Shown here: positions 47,855-59,093 of the stretch, in pieces
How the letters are laid out: each line of letters begins with the position of its first letter
Position numbering within the stretch: position 1 is the first letter of the stretch
Source: Excoecaria cochinchinensis
Lineage: Eukaryota > Streptophyta > Magnoliopsida > Malpighiales > Euphorbiaceae
Assembly: GCA_947683425.1 (NCBI GenBank)
Contig: CANTUQ010000020.1
Span: forward strand, 5,087,001-5,151,000
DNA length: 64,000 nt
Direction: 5' to 3'
Made by a program: the position numbers and the translations under genes
Notes under the pieces: model-generated
Seen by the model: only the letters and a program-made list of their open reading frames with translations
The model's database searches: none
What the model was told of the DNA's origin: nothing

Positions 47855-50504
47855 TGTAACGCGCGCCGGATCCCCGCGGCCGCCCATTCTGACCGCCCGC
47901 ACGTAGGCGATCGGGGCATTTGTGGGTCCGTTGGCAGCTTGCGATAAATCGCAAGTGCGTCTATGTTGGGCAACAAGGAGGTTTCATGGAGTCGCCACCC
48001 AATAGAACATTGGGAAAGTTACTCTCGCCTCGGAGAGCCTAAGACTGTGCTTGGTATCCATTTTGGGCCAGCCAGAGGGGTCTTGGAAGGTAAACCTGTC
48101 GCCCTAAGGAGCCTAGGATTAGCGCTAAAGTCTCGTGGCACAAAAAGGTGTCTTGGAGGGTAGACCTCTAACCTCTTTGAGCCCAAAGACCAGAGCTGGG
48201 TCCGGGATTTCTCATCTATTTCTACCTCGATTATTTTATGATCAAATTTTAAATATCATTGATTCGCTCTCTCTCCACACGATGCAATTGATTAAAGGCG
48301 CATCTACTCATATTTGGAAAGCCGTAAATGAGCAAGTAAATATCAAAAGGCGGTAAATTACAATAATACAAGGAGCAGAATACAACTCCCTTTATAAATG
48401 TGCGATACATACACGAATCGGGGTATTGCTTATTTTGAGGACTTTGGTCCTCGCATGCATATTTATTATGAAACAGTTTTGATGTGATGATTTATTTGGG
48501 TATGAAAAACTAGGACATTGGTCCCCTTTTATTTAGAAAAAAAATGTCAAGTTAATTAATAAAAATGTTTTTGTGATTTTCTTTCTAGCGAGCCTAAATA
48601 AATAATTTTACAAGAAAATTATATGGAAAAATTAAATAAAATATTAAAAATAAAGAAAATAAATATATGAACCAAATGAGCCTTTTTGGACCTCCCGATG
48701 TGCTCGCAAAAATGTCCAAGCGAAAAAAGAGTTTAGACATAAAAACAAAATACAAATAAAATAATGTTAGCAATTAAATCAATTAAACATACAAAATAAC
48801 GAATAACAAATTAAAATAAAATAAGATGATATGAAAAGAATGATAATGGAATCAAAAATATTAACAAACCAAAATAAAATGAGAAACATGGATTATATGT
48901 GATAAATGATTAAATGATGTGATGAAAATAAAATAAAACATGTTAATTAATTAGTACATGTAAAAATATGAACATGATAACAATGATGAAAAGTGAAAAA
49001 TAATGAATGAATAAATAATCAAATGATAATAAAATCATGTAACAATGATAAAAATTAGTAAACAAAGGAATGATGAAAATAATAATGATATATAACAAGG
49101 TTAATTGATGTGTTCATAATTAATACAAACTATTTACATGGCAAAAAGATTAATTTAAATTAATTAATTATTTGCATGTTAAAAATAATGAGGAATCAAA
49201 ATAAAATCATTTACATGTTAGGAATTAAAAGAAACAATATTCACATGAATAAAAATTAAATCATGTATAAACAATTAAATGGAACGAATATAACATCAAT
49301 ACAACAAATAAATAGATGAAAACAATAAATAGATCAATAAAACAATAAAATATACACGAATAAATTAAATAAAAATAAAATAGAAATTGAAATTGAGCCT
49401 AGAATATTTACCCTCAGAATATTGGATTTGATGAAGGAAAAGTGATGATTTTCCGGAAAATTGCTTGAAAGAATAATTTGGCAATAAAATTAATTCTCTT
49501 TGTTTATGGAGAAAAACAATGGAATTGATTTGTATGCTTAAGATTAAAAAGAAATTGATGTCAAAATGATGATTAATTTCTTGCGTTTATGGAGGAAAAA
49601 CAAAGAAATTAATTCGAATAATTAACAATTGAAAATTGATCTTTCAATTTCAATTAAACCTTATTAATTAAAAAGAGAAATCTGAAATTTTGAAGAGAAA
49701 ATATAGAAGAAGAATTTTGGAAAATTAGGTCTAAAAAAAATGTGGAGGAGAGCCTCCTTTGATTTCATCATAAAGTATTTATAGGATAAAATAGGTTGCC
49801 CTAATTTAATTAAGGAAAAAAACCTATTTTAACCCAAAATTATTTTATTTTTAATGATAAAATCAAGTTTTATTATTTAATTACGTAAAAAAATATTTTA
49901 GAATTTAATTTGAAGTCAAAAACCCCAAAAAAATGGGATAAAAAACGGATTTTTGGGTGAAAAAATCGGAAAAAAGGCTGAAAAGAGGGAAATAGGGCAT
50001 CAGACCCTGTACCGACGGCCAGGAAGCCGTCGCTATAGAGGGACGCCGCCCGTCGCTATAGAGCGACGGGGACTCACGCCGCGAGGCGCGCGAAATCCGC
50101 GCACAGAGGCGCGGAAGTCGCGCGCCTCAGCGCACGGTGCGGCGCGCAGCGCATAACGCTGCGCGTCGCCAAATCGCGCCCAGCGCGCTGGGCGCCTGGG
50201 CGTCTGTGTGCTGGGCGCCAGCGCGCCTGCGCGCTGCCACGCCCGACACTCGCGGTCCGAAAATTTTTTTATTTTTTTATTTTTCCTATTTTTTTTTAAA
50301 TTTTAAATTGACTAAAAATATCATAATTTTAAGCCCCCATTTTTCAAAATTAATTTTTTAAATATTTTTTATTATTTTTTAATTTTTCACTCTAAAATGC
50401 AAATTTGACGAGAAAACCATCACTTTTAACCTTTTAAGCCTATGAAGGCAATTATCATCATTGGGTAACTTCGATCTAGGCTGACTCAGGACCCGGTGTC
50501 TACA
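47855..50504 (-). mobile_element. LTR F: solo Tat-type LTR (2650 bp)
   Basis: Plus coordinates: starts TGTAACGCGCGCC, ends CCCGGTGTCTACA. Target duplication AAAAT at 47850-47854 and 50505-50509, no internal region. TATA CTATAAATAC at 49775-49784 (minus), invariant motif at 49402-49418. Located in the leader intron of E'. Confidence 0.92.
50011..50260 (-). repeat. GC-rich palindrome block in LTR F
   Basis: About 250 bp, strongly G+C-rich in an A/T-rich LTR. Starts with ACCGACGGCC and CCGTCGCTATAGAGCGACGG dyads, then many GCGC-containing inverted repeats (GCGCAGCGC, AGCGCGCT, CTGGGCGCCAG). Confidence 0.8.
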
Positions 50505-51017
50505 AAAATATAAAAAATTTGGGCAGCATTCCGACCAAGATGCGCCCATCAGACAAAATAAAAAATAAAAAATTTGGGCAGCATTCCGGCAAAAATGTGC
50601 CCAACCAAAAAAAATTTAAAAACTTGGGCAGTATCTCGGCAAGGATGTGCCCAACCTGCTGCACAAAAAACAAAAAAAATGGACAGGCCTCTGGCCCGAG
50701 GCAACATTTCAATTTATTCATGTGTCTCATTCAATTTGAGTGTCCTAAAACTAAGTTCAACAGAGAGAAGTCCAAATTTTCTATGGATAATTTTCATGCT
50801 CTTGTCATTTTGTTCTTTTTATTTTCATTTTTTCGATTCTTTTTTTTTATAGTCCTTTTATGCATGTTCGCATCATGTCCCATATATAATTCAAAGAAAA
50901 TGAGTTGAGAAGGGTAGAAATTAATATTGCATTTTCGCCAAATCATGCTAACGTGCATTTCTCAGGAGAAATATTTAGAAATAAATAGAAAGAAGAGTAA
51001 AAAAATGGATAACTTAC
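50505..51017 (-). other. 5' part of the E' leader intron
   Basis: Intron 47715-51017: donor CAG|GTAAGT at 51017, acceptor TTTTCAG at 47715. Repeated units of the form GGGCACATCCTTGCCGAGAT...CTGCCC lie at 50518-50665. The rest is A/T-rich with no gene. Confidence 0.6.
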
Positions 51018-51237
51018 CTGTATGTCGACGAGACTGTACTGAAAAAAAATTCGACTAAAGTGTGTAAAAAGTGTGTCTAAATATTTGGGACAGTGTGTGG
51101 GTCATTTTGGCACAAACGGCGCGCGAAACGGGTGAAAATTGGGCTAGAAATGGACAAAAAACGACTTTGGGGCGTCGGTTGGTGAAGAAGGAAGAAAAGA
51201 AAGAAGAAAAGAAAGTGATGGGTGTCGATTACTCGCA

Positions 51238-51601
51238 CCTTATATAGGCTTTAGTGACTGACGGGCAGCCCGTCTAAAGAGCGAGCGACGGGCAGCCCGT
51301 CTGTTGCTCTGGATTCCGACTTTTAATGCTAATTAACGCCCTAATTAAATCCTAATCAATTCTCCATTAATTGGCCTATTAAATGCTTCCTCTTTTTTTT
51401 TATGAATAATTTCTGACTTCCACGGCTAGACTTGCCTGCAAAATTTCAAAGGCAATAGAAATATGTAAAGATTATTTTATGCGCGTGTCATGCATGCATG
51501 CAAGAAAGAGATTTGCCCATTGGTCAACAAGGTTGACCAACGGGCTACCCGTCGGTTGGGTTACAGACGGGTACCCCGTCGGTCGTCCCTTCCTCTTAAA
51601 T
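51238..51601. promoter_or_regulatory. Bidirectional promoter of E'
   Basis: Minus TATA CTATATAAGG at 51237-51246 with two GACGGGCNGCCCGTC dyads just upstream (51259-51302). On the other side are dyads at 51520-51540 (TTGGTCAAC...GTTGACCAA) and 51566-51584 (GACGGGTACCCCGTC), then a weak plus-strand TTAAATC. Same layout as 26033-26270. The plus-strand gene it would drive is cut by LTR K at 51691. Confidence 0.65.
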
Positions 51602-51690
51602 CATACATTTTCTTCCTTGGGTTTTGTTTCCTTTCATCTTTTGAGCCTAAATCCAAGCGTTTTCTCAGGTTTTTCTCTCCTTTTTCCGTG

Positions 51691-53717
51691 TGTGAGCACC
51701 GCGTCCCGGAGCGGTCTGGATCAGAGGTTACCCTATGATGAAATTGGTGTCCGAGCCTATACAAACAGTTTGGATTTGGTGGCTTTAGTCCCACGTTCCA
51801 CGAGAAACAAGTCTTTTACCTTTCATAGGTAGAAGGGGAAAAACGGGGAGTTTTAAAGTCCAAGAAGCATGTTTTCCTCGACAGACGGCCCGCCCGTCGG
51901 TCATAATGGCAGGGCCGTCGGTTATATCCTTGTGTCAGAAGGATTCTTCCGACGCCCGTCGGTCAAAGTGGCAGGGCCGTCGGATGAATCCTTGTGTCAG
52001 TAAGATTCTTCCGACACCCGTTGCCATAATAGACGCCCGTCGGTCGTGCCTGGCTTATAAAAGCTTTGAATTTCCTCATAAAAGGGGTTGGAAAAATTTC
52101 TAAAGGGGAAACTCTGCCAAAATTCATGGGTGTTTTCTCTCTCTTCCAACAAACACATTTCTAAAAGATTTAATTGATTCAAGAATCAAACCATCAAAAA
52201 GGAACTAAATTTAATTGGTTTTTCCTAAGGTTTTAATTCCAAAAATCCAGTTTTTAGAAAAATCGAGAAGGAAACAAGCTATTTTCCTCATTCTTGGTTT
52301 TTATCTTGCTTTCTCGTGGAGCGTGCGGGTAGCCATACAATAATAAAGAATCCAACCTTAAAGGTTATTCTGAGGGTAAATATTCCGGATCCCTTTCTGT
52401 CCCTTTTTTAGCTTTATTTTCGATATTATCCTTGCTTTTGCCTTTATTTTCATTTCTCGCTATTATTCTTCTTAAAACTGTGTAAAATTGTTTTTGATTT
52501 TCTTTTGAAACAAAAAAAAACTTCTATTTTCTGGGACAGAGGTGATCGACGGGTCATCTCTGTGACAAAAGCCCGTCGGACGCCATTGAGCATAACCCGT
52601 CGCTCACCCCCAAAGACGGCTTCTTTCGAGTGAGCGACTGGGATATGGTTCATCTTGACCGACGTCCGTCGGTCATTCAGTGTAGCCCGTCGGTGGGCTC
52701 TATCCCACATTTTTAATCTTTTTTTCCTTTTCTCCTCTTTAATCTCTCAAATTTCTATTTGATTTGTAACCTTTCTTCTGTATTTTAACATCCCTTTGAC
52801 TTGTTTTGTGAGAGTATGTTTCCGTTTCTTGGATTGGATGGAGCTTGAGGGAGTCCTCACGTATTTGGAAAGCTTGTCTGGTTTAGTTCCCTTTCTTCCT
52901 ATTTTATACATATCTCATGTATCTATTTATTGCTTCTGTATATGACAAAGCTATTGTATTTCTCGCTAATGTAAAATCGGCCGAATGTTTTATATTAAAT
53001 AAATTGAATTCTTAATAAAATCAGGGACCCAATGTCCTATTCTTTATCCAATAAAATCCATCACAACAAAAATATTCATTTTAATAATGATGTATGCAAG
53101 GACAAAAGTCCTCAAAATAAGTAATGCCCCGATTCGTGTATGTATTGCACATTTATAAAAGGGAGTTGTATTTCGCTCCTTGTGTTATTGTAATCTATCG
53201 CTTTCATTATTTTCTTGTACATTTACCGCTTTCCAAGTGTGAATAAATACGCTTTGATCCAATTGCATCGTGTGGAGAGAGAGCGAATTAACGAATATTA
53301 AAATTTAATCATAAAATAATCAAGGTAGAAATAGATGAGAAGTCCCGAACCCGGCTCTGGTCTTTGGGCTCAAAGAGGTGAGAGGTCTATCCGATCACTC
53401 ATTAGAACTATGACCTCCAAGACACCTCTTGTGTCACGAGATTTTGAGGTCAATCCTAGGCTCCTTAGGGCGAGAGGTTTACCCTCCAAGACCCCTCTTG
53501 GTTGCCCCAAAATGGATACTAAGCGCAGTCTTAGGCTCTCCGAGGCGAATGAAACTTTCCCAATGTTCTATTGGGTGGCGACTCCATGATATCTCCTTAT
53601 TGCCCAAAATAAACGCACTTGTAAATATCTTTACAAGTTGCCAGCGGATCCTCAATTGCCCGATCGCCCTCAAGCGGGCGGTCAGAGGGGCGGCCGCGGG
53701 GTCCGGCGCGCGTCACA
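51691..53717 (+). mobile_element. 5' LTR of element K (2027 bp)
   Basis: Starts TGTGAGCACCGCGTCCCGGA, ends GGCGCGCGTCACA, followed by the PBS. Promoter: palindromes of about 62-bp period (51880-52045) and TTATAAAAG (52055-52063). Invariant motif at 52369-52385; second palindrome cluster about 52543-52700. Confidence 0.92.
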
Positions 53718-53718
53718 G

Positions 53719-53736
53719 TGGCGACTCCACTGGGGA
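53719..53736 (+). other. Primer binding site of element K
   Basis: TGGCGACTCCACTGGGGA, one base after the LTR. This form is usual in Tat/Ogre-type elements and is probably tRNA-Arg; the tRNA was not checked. Confidence 0.8.
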
Positions 53737-54605
53737 CCATCAGTTCAAGACTTCGATTTTAAAATACCTCACTTAACATTTATGATTAAAGTTTGGTTCA
53801 TAAATTCGCTTTTCCCTCAAAAATTGCATTTACATCCCATTAGAGCCTTAGAATATGCTAGATTGGTCCCTTTTGAGCCCCGGTGCGTTCCTGAAGCATA
53901 ACCCTACGTTCACTCAATGTGGGGAAGTGTTAAGGATAATCACTAGCCTAAGCTCTGTAACTAATGGTATATCAAATGATGACTCGATCGGTAGTTATGC
54001 TCGCGATGAGGTAGCCCTAAAGTAACATCTCCCTTGTACAAAGCTCATGTATTGGCCGTAGCCACTTTTCGTAGGTGATATGAACCGTAATTCCATGCTT
54101 GCTGTATGGATCTTCATGTATTGGGCGAGTCCAGATGTCTTGCTTGGTAACCTAGCCAAAGGCTTTCATGCCCCGGTAGTGCCATGTCAAAATTTTTGGA
54201 ATGTCTAAATACATGATGATCATTATCCATTTGCTTGTACATTAGCATAGGAGTGTCATGCTGCCGGTTTTTTTTGCCATGCATCATGCGCGTCCATTGG
54301 GTCCCCTGCTGACCCTTGGGCTAATCCCGCCTAGGAAAGAGATCGCGCGACCACATGTGTGGGAGGAATAAGGGCGGAAGGACCTACCTGCCTGCTTGTG
54401 TTATGTGGGTGCTGCGTATCACGATCACGCATTGCATCTGCATTCCATGCATCTCATTTAACACCTTGTCCTTGCAGCCATCATAGATCTTCCTCGGTGG
54501 ACTAGAGCGCCTACTGGACAATTGATCCGAGTCCCTGCATCTGAACTGCTAGATAGAGAAGGCCTTCCAGAGATCCTATCGGAAGTCAGCTGTACCGTAT
54601 TTGAG
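53737..54605 (+). other. Leader of element K with a candidate splice acceptor
   Basis: No gene. TTGTCCTTGCAG at 54466-54477 is a good acceptor; with the invariant motif in the LTR as donor (52376) it would give a 2.1 kb leader intron. Coding-like sequence in the gag frame starts right after the acceptor. Confidence 0.45.
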
Positions 54606-55631
54606 ATGGCAAACTCACCCAGGGGTAATGACGCCACCAGGGCCATGATTGCAGAAGAAGTGGGTCGACGGTTCGAAAAGTTTGAGGGCAGAATGATGAA
54701 CATGCTAACTACTTTGGCACAACAGAATGCTCCGCAGAATCCACCACCTCCTCCTTCCGTAAGACAAAATGAGCAAGAGGATGAAAGGGCTGAGAGACAA
54801 GAGGAGCCTATTCGGCCGCCACCCATGGAGCTGAGGTCAGTAGCTTCGGGAGGTCAGAGAAGAAGACCAGCGCTGAGGATAGATGGTGACAAGGATGACG
54901 AAGACGACAAAATGAGTGTTATGTCTGAGAGAGGGAAGGCCCCTCAAACTGATGAGTTCATTCTGAAGAAGATGGAAGAGAGGTTTGAAGCCATGGCTCG
55001 TATGCTGAGTAGAGGTCAGGGGATGAGCCCGGAGGACAAAGAGTTGGAGGGAGAAGACCCGATTCCTTACAATTTCAAGATGCCTGATGTGCCAAAGTTC
55101 GACGGTACCTCTGACCCGACTGCACATGTGAAGCAGTACTCTCTTATCATGAAGTGGACCACTTTGTCCAAAAGGCAGAAGGTGGAGTATTTTTGTTTGA
55201 GTCTGACTGGCCCTGCCATCGACTGGTACCATAGCCTCGATCGTCGAACTAAGGAAGATTGAGATCTGCTCACAGAAGAGTTCTTAAGACAATACGATTG
55301 CAACACCAGGATGGAGGTGACCCTTAATGACCTTGAATTGCTCCAGCAGAAGGCCGGGGAATCTTTTCACGACTATCTCACCTGTTGGCGGAATAGGGTA
55401 ATGGAAATGCGAAGAAAGCCAGACACCCAAGACCAGATCCGCCTGTTTATCAAGAATGCAAGCTCGTATTTGAATGATGGTTTGAAGATGAAAGGGTTGA
55501 AGGATTGGGAGTCTCTGAAAGACATAGCCATTGAAGCAAAGGGAGATTTCTTAGCCCAGAAAGCCAGCAATGATAGTTTTGCAAAGAGAGCTAATACCGG
55601 TCAGGGAACCAGCAGGCCAACTGGTCCCAAT
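54606..55631 (+). pseudogene. Tat K gag (C-terminus cut by LTR H)
   Basis: First in-frame ATG at 54606 (MANSPRGND); the same frame is open upstream to about 54480, so an upstream exon may contribute. Features: coiled start (EVGRRFEKFEGRMMNML), Pro/Glu-rich charged linker, then the gag domain (PDVPKFDGTSDPTAHVKQY, WYHSLDRRTKED, ESFHDYLTCWRNRVMEM). One TGA at 55260-55262 in the position of a conserved Trp. The zinc knuckle is not reached because LTR H begins at 55632. Confidence 0.9.
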
Positions 55632-55706
55632 TGTAACACCCCGAAATAGCCCTAGAAGAATGACATAATTTTTGTTCAAGAAAGATTAGTGTTGTGCGTG
55701 TGAGTC

Positions 55707-55742
55707 CTGTCGCGAGCGCGACAAGCGTCGCGGGCGTGACAG
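55707..55742 (+). repeat. CTGTCGCG double palindrome in LTR H
   Basis: A single unit CTGTCGCGAGCGCGACA plus a second decayed dyad, the same type as in LTRs A and C, 75 bp from the LTR start. Confidence 0.8.
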
Positions 55743-56896
55743 AACCACTCCGGTGATAGGGTATTTAAATTGGCCTTTTAAGTAGTAGCTTTGTAGGAGA
55801 ATGACACATGGCTTTGTAGGGAAGTGACAAGTGGCAATAGATTAATTTATGTTAAGAAAGATTAAGAGTTAAGAGAGGAGATTAGGATTAATTAAAAGGA
55901 AAAGAAGATAATCATGCATTTAATGGGTTAGATAGCATTTAATAACCTAGTTAATTCTTGGATTTGCTTTGACCAAGTGCCTCTCTCTTTTCTATTCCCG
56001 TTGGTTTCTTTTCCTTGGCCATTATTCTTCTTTTCTTTTCCTTTTCCTTGAGTTTCTGCCGTTCACTTGCTTTGCCCTTTCTTTCTTCTTCCTTCTTGAC
56101 ATGTTTTGAGTGATTCATTTGGATTAGCTTGGAGAGGGGTTAGTAAAGCATGATTAGGTCTCCTAAGAAGGTAAGTAATGCTATTTAGTTAGTATTGGTC
56201 TTCTTCTTCTATCTTATTTCTATTTTTGATTTAAAGTAAGAGAGAAGAGTAACTTTGTTATTTTGAATGGTCTGTGTATAGAAGCTGTGGACAACAGGCC
56301 CAATAAAGGTAAAGAGAAGGTCGGAGCCGAGTAGAGAGCGCGGTTCAACTCCTAGAGGTAGGGATCGTGTGCGGTTTTTCTTTTACTTGTTTTGATTGCT
56401 TGTTGTGATATATGATGTTTGAATATGCATATGTTGTGGTTATATGAGTGTTAAGTGAGTTGCACATGTTTTATAGTTGTGAAGTGTGTTAGGGGTAAAA
56501 TTCTGTTTAGTTGTTCATAGACCTCTGTGTATTGTATTTGACATAAGTAGAGTTACAAGCCTTCAATTGTGTTGAATCAAATTGCATCTGAAAGCTAAGA
56601 TCCGTAGCTAAAAATGTCTAAGAGGGAGCTAGAGCTAATTTTGGCCCTATGATTCTCGAAACGGTTAAAGACCGTAGCATCCCTGTTTGGGTCGGGTGAC
56701 TTGAACATTATAGGTTGTTTAGATCATAACTCAAGTTGTAGAGGTCCAATTGACTTGAAAATTGTCCCATTTGAAAGTTAACATCCTAGGGAAGATTTGT
56801 TAAAAAGGAAGTTTTGCCTAACAATGTCGTTTCGATATCCATTTAGCCTAAAAAAAATTGATGTTGTTGGGATTTTGTCTGGATCTCTGTGGCTCT

Positions 56897-57119
56897 GTCA
56901 CGAGTGGTGACGACCGTGATGACTCGTGACAGAGGAGGCTTGTCACGAGTGGTGACGACCGTGATGACTCGTGACTTGTCAAGAGAGGTCTGTCACGAGT
57001 GGTGACGACCGTGACGACTCGTGACAGAGGAGGCTTGTCACGAGTGGTGACGACCGTGACAACTCGTGACTTGTCAAGAGAGTCTGTCACGAGTGGTGAC
57101 AACCGTGACGACTCGTGAC
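56897..57119 (+). repeat. Array of five palindromes GTCACGAGTGGTGAC...GACTCGTGAC
   Basis: Five 34-bp near-palindromes starting at 56897, 56942, 56992, 57037 and 57086; alternate steps of 45-50 bp give a 95-bp two-unit period. Arms GTCACGAGT and ACTCGTGAC. Confidence 0.92.
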
Positions 57120-57286
57120 AACCTCCACCCCTCTATTTTGACCATTTTATGTGTTTTTCTTCCCGAATTGAACTCGTATTGTACCCGAACTTTAGGGTAA
57201 GTTCCCATAGCATGTCCAACTCATATTTAACCCTATGAAATAAGCATATGAATGTTTCCAATTGACATTATATGTAAATAATAGTA

Positions 57287-59077
57287 TGTGACACGACCTC
57301 AGCAAGTGTACTGAATCGACAAGTAATATAATGGAGTAAAATTAAGATTCCGAGTTATCGTACCCAAGGGACTGAACACGCAAGTTATGAAAATTAAATG
57401 TATGCTAAAGAATTCCCAATTAATTGATTTGATTAAATTAACTAAACTAAAACTAATAAATTAATCAACTGCTGTACTGGTTAAGCAAAAACAAATTAAG
57501 ATGACAGTAAAACTAACAAAGATAAAAGTGAATAAAAACGAGAAAAGATATCGAATTATAAAGGCGTTGTTCAAGTTCACTCATCCACCCCTTACCCAAA
57601 TATGAATAAAATCAATCTATGACTCTTATATGAAAGAAATAGGGATAACCCTCTTAACCCAAGCGTCCCATTCCGGAGCAAGCTACTCTAATTGCATAAC
57701 GTCCCATTCCGGAGCAAGTTATACAACTAGCCTAATCACGGGTCTAAAATCCTAGGTTTGGTTTGCTTTCCCATTCCGGAGTCAAACATCCCAAAACCTC
57801 ATTATTTCGCTCATCACTCAAATCTTAAATCATAAAATCCTATTCATTTAGATTCCCATTCCGGAGTAGTCTAAACACCACAGCAAACATGATAGAAAAT
57901 TCTGAGAATAAAATACATTCATGGCATCCAATTAACAAATTCAATAACCAACATAGACATATGAAATAAATCATTCATCACAATTGGAAACTGGACTGAA
58001 AAACTAAAATCCATAAACAAGCAATAAACACCAGCAAAATAAACCAATCTTTCATACATAAACTCAATAGATGTTCATAATTCACATCTTAGATATAGGA
58101 GATTCAGAGATCCCCCGAACAACTAAACGACTACTCACAATCCATTACAAAATCAAAAGAGTAAAAGAAAGAATAAACCCTGAAATTCATTGAGAAAATC
58201 CCGGTTGAATTGCTCGATCTTCGATCTCTTTCTTCAAATCTTCAATGGAGAAAATAACTAAAATTCTGGAAAAACTAACTAAGAACTAGCAAAACTCTTG
58301 AAATTGAACTATGAAACTAAAGCAATTTAATCTCAATTACTAATCGAAAATCAAAAACAAGAACGAAAATTGAAGTTTAGGACCGAAGAATATCTCTCAA
58401 AATCTCAGCTGAAAAAACTAATAACAAAAACTAACTAAAAAAATCGGAACCCTAGCCAAATAGAAAAGTTCGTTTTTATAGTTCCAGATGGGTCACGGTG
58501 ACAATGAAATTCATTGTCACCGTGTTCAGTCGAGAATTTCAAATCTGTTCACTCACAGGAAATGGGTCACGGTGACAATGAAATTCATTGTCACCGTGAG
58601 GTCTTCGAAGTTTGCTTCTGTCCAGGATTTAGCTATGTCACGGTCACAATGAAATTCATTGTCACCGTGATGTATGTGCTTCTTTGATTCTGCCTTGAGG
58701 ATTTTTATGTCACGGTCACAATGAAATTGATTGTCACCGTGACATACCTCCTACTTGCATTCTGCCCAATCATTCACTATGTCACGGTCACAATGAAATC
58801 CATTGTGACCGTGACCCATCTAAGCCAGCTCCTGACTTCCACTTCTCTTCATGTCACGGTCACAATGAATTTCATTGTGACCGTGATGTAAATAGAACCT
58901 CACCTGCAAAGTGTCATAAAAATCAATCAAAAACTATCTATAATACATCAAAATTCCAATTTGACTAAAATTAATAAAATCCACCTAAAAGAAACAAAAC
59001 CTAACACAAAAACACAACTAAACACCTAAAATCATATAAAAACACTATGAAAACTAAGCACTATATTGAAGTTATCA
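57287..59077 (-). mobile_element. 3' LTR of Athila D (about 1.79 kb)
   Basis: On the minus strand it starts TGATAACTTC (59077) and ends in CA at 57289 or 57287 (TGTGACACGACC on the plus strand; two readings). It has the six-unit array and TATA (CTATAAAAAC, 58472-58481). The CATTCCGGAG segment repeats four times (57670-57865). Confidence 0.88.
58492..58886 (-). repeat. Six palindromes GTCACGGTGACAATGAA..., 72-bp period, at the LTR D promoter
   Basis: Starts at about 58492, 58566, 58637, 58709, 58781 and 58853. Each unit is 33-35 bp; spacers are 36-39 bp and unrelated. The array ends 11-12 bp from CTATAAAAAC (58472-58481) on the minus strand. In copies 1, 2, 5 and 6 the change GGTGAC/GGTCAC in one arm is matched in the other arm; copies 3 and 4 are unmatched. 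Confidence 0.93.
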
Positions 59078-59093
59078 AAATACCCCACACTTA
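59078..59093 (-). other. Polypurine tract of Athila D
   Basis: TAAGTGTGGGGTATTT on the minus strand, touching the LTR. Related strings are seen at 59735 and 59890. Confidence 0.75.

Larger units (their letters stand above)
42304..51690 (-). mobile_element. Element E': decayed Tat element (3' half)
   Basis: On the minus strand: bidirectional promoter (51601-51238), leader intron (51017-47715, with solo LTR F inside), sense accessory ORF (47713-45689), repetitive 3' UTR, polypurine tract (44680-44666) and 3' LTR G (44664-42304). It is a diverged relative of element B with the same order. Its pol side was cut off by insertion of K at 51691. Confidence 0.8.
51691..55631 (+). mobile_element. Element K: 5' end of a Tat element
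   Basis: LTR, PBS, leader and most of gag on the plus strand; cut at 55631 by LTR H. Its LTR is a close relative of the Tat B LTR. The remainder lies beyond the window. Confidence 0.9.
55632..57286 (+). mobile_element. LTR H: chromovirus-type LTR, related to J, truncated
   Basis: Starts TGTAACACCCCGAAATAGCCC-like sequence. Reverse-oriented blocks match J in the same relative order (the ACACATGGC block, a GGGTCGGGTGACTTGAAC/GGGTCGGGTCACTGGAAC block, the ATGTGTTTTTCTTCCCGAATTG block). Cut at its right by Athila D at 57287. Contains a CTGTCGCG unit and its own array. No gene. Confidence 0.8.

Noticed and set aside
57670..57865. CATTCCGGAG repeats as another promoter array
   Set aside because: Four copies with irregular spacing on the far side from the TATA box, not palindromic over more than a few bases; kept only as a note on LTR D.
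58492..58886. CRISPR-like array (regular 33-35-bp repeats, 36-39-bp unique spacers)
   Set aside because: The context is a plant retrotransposon LTR, repeats are complete palindromes varying symmetrically, no cas genes, and a copy lies elsewhere in the same element.
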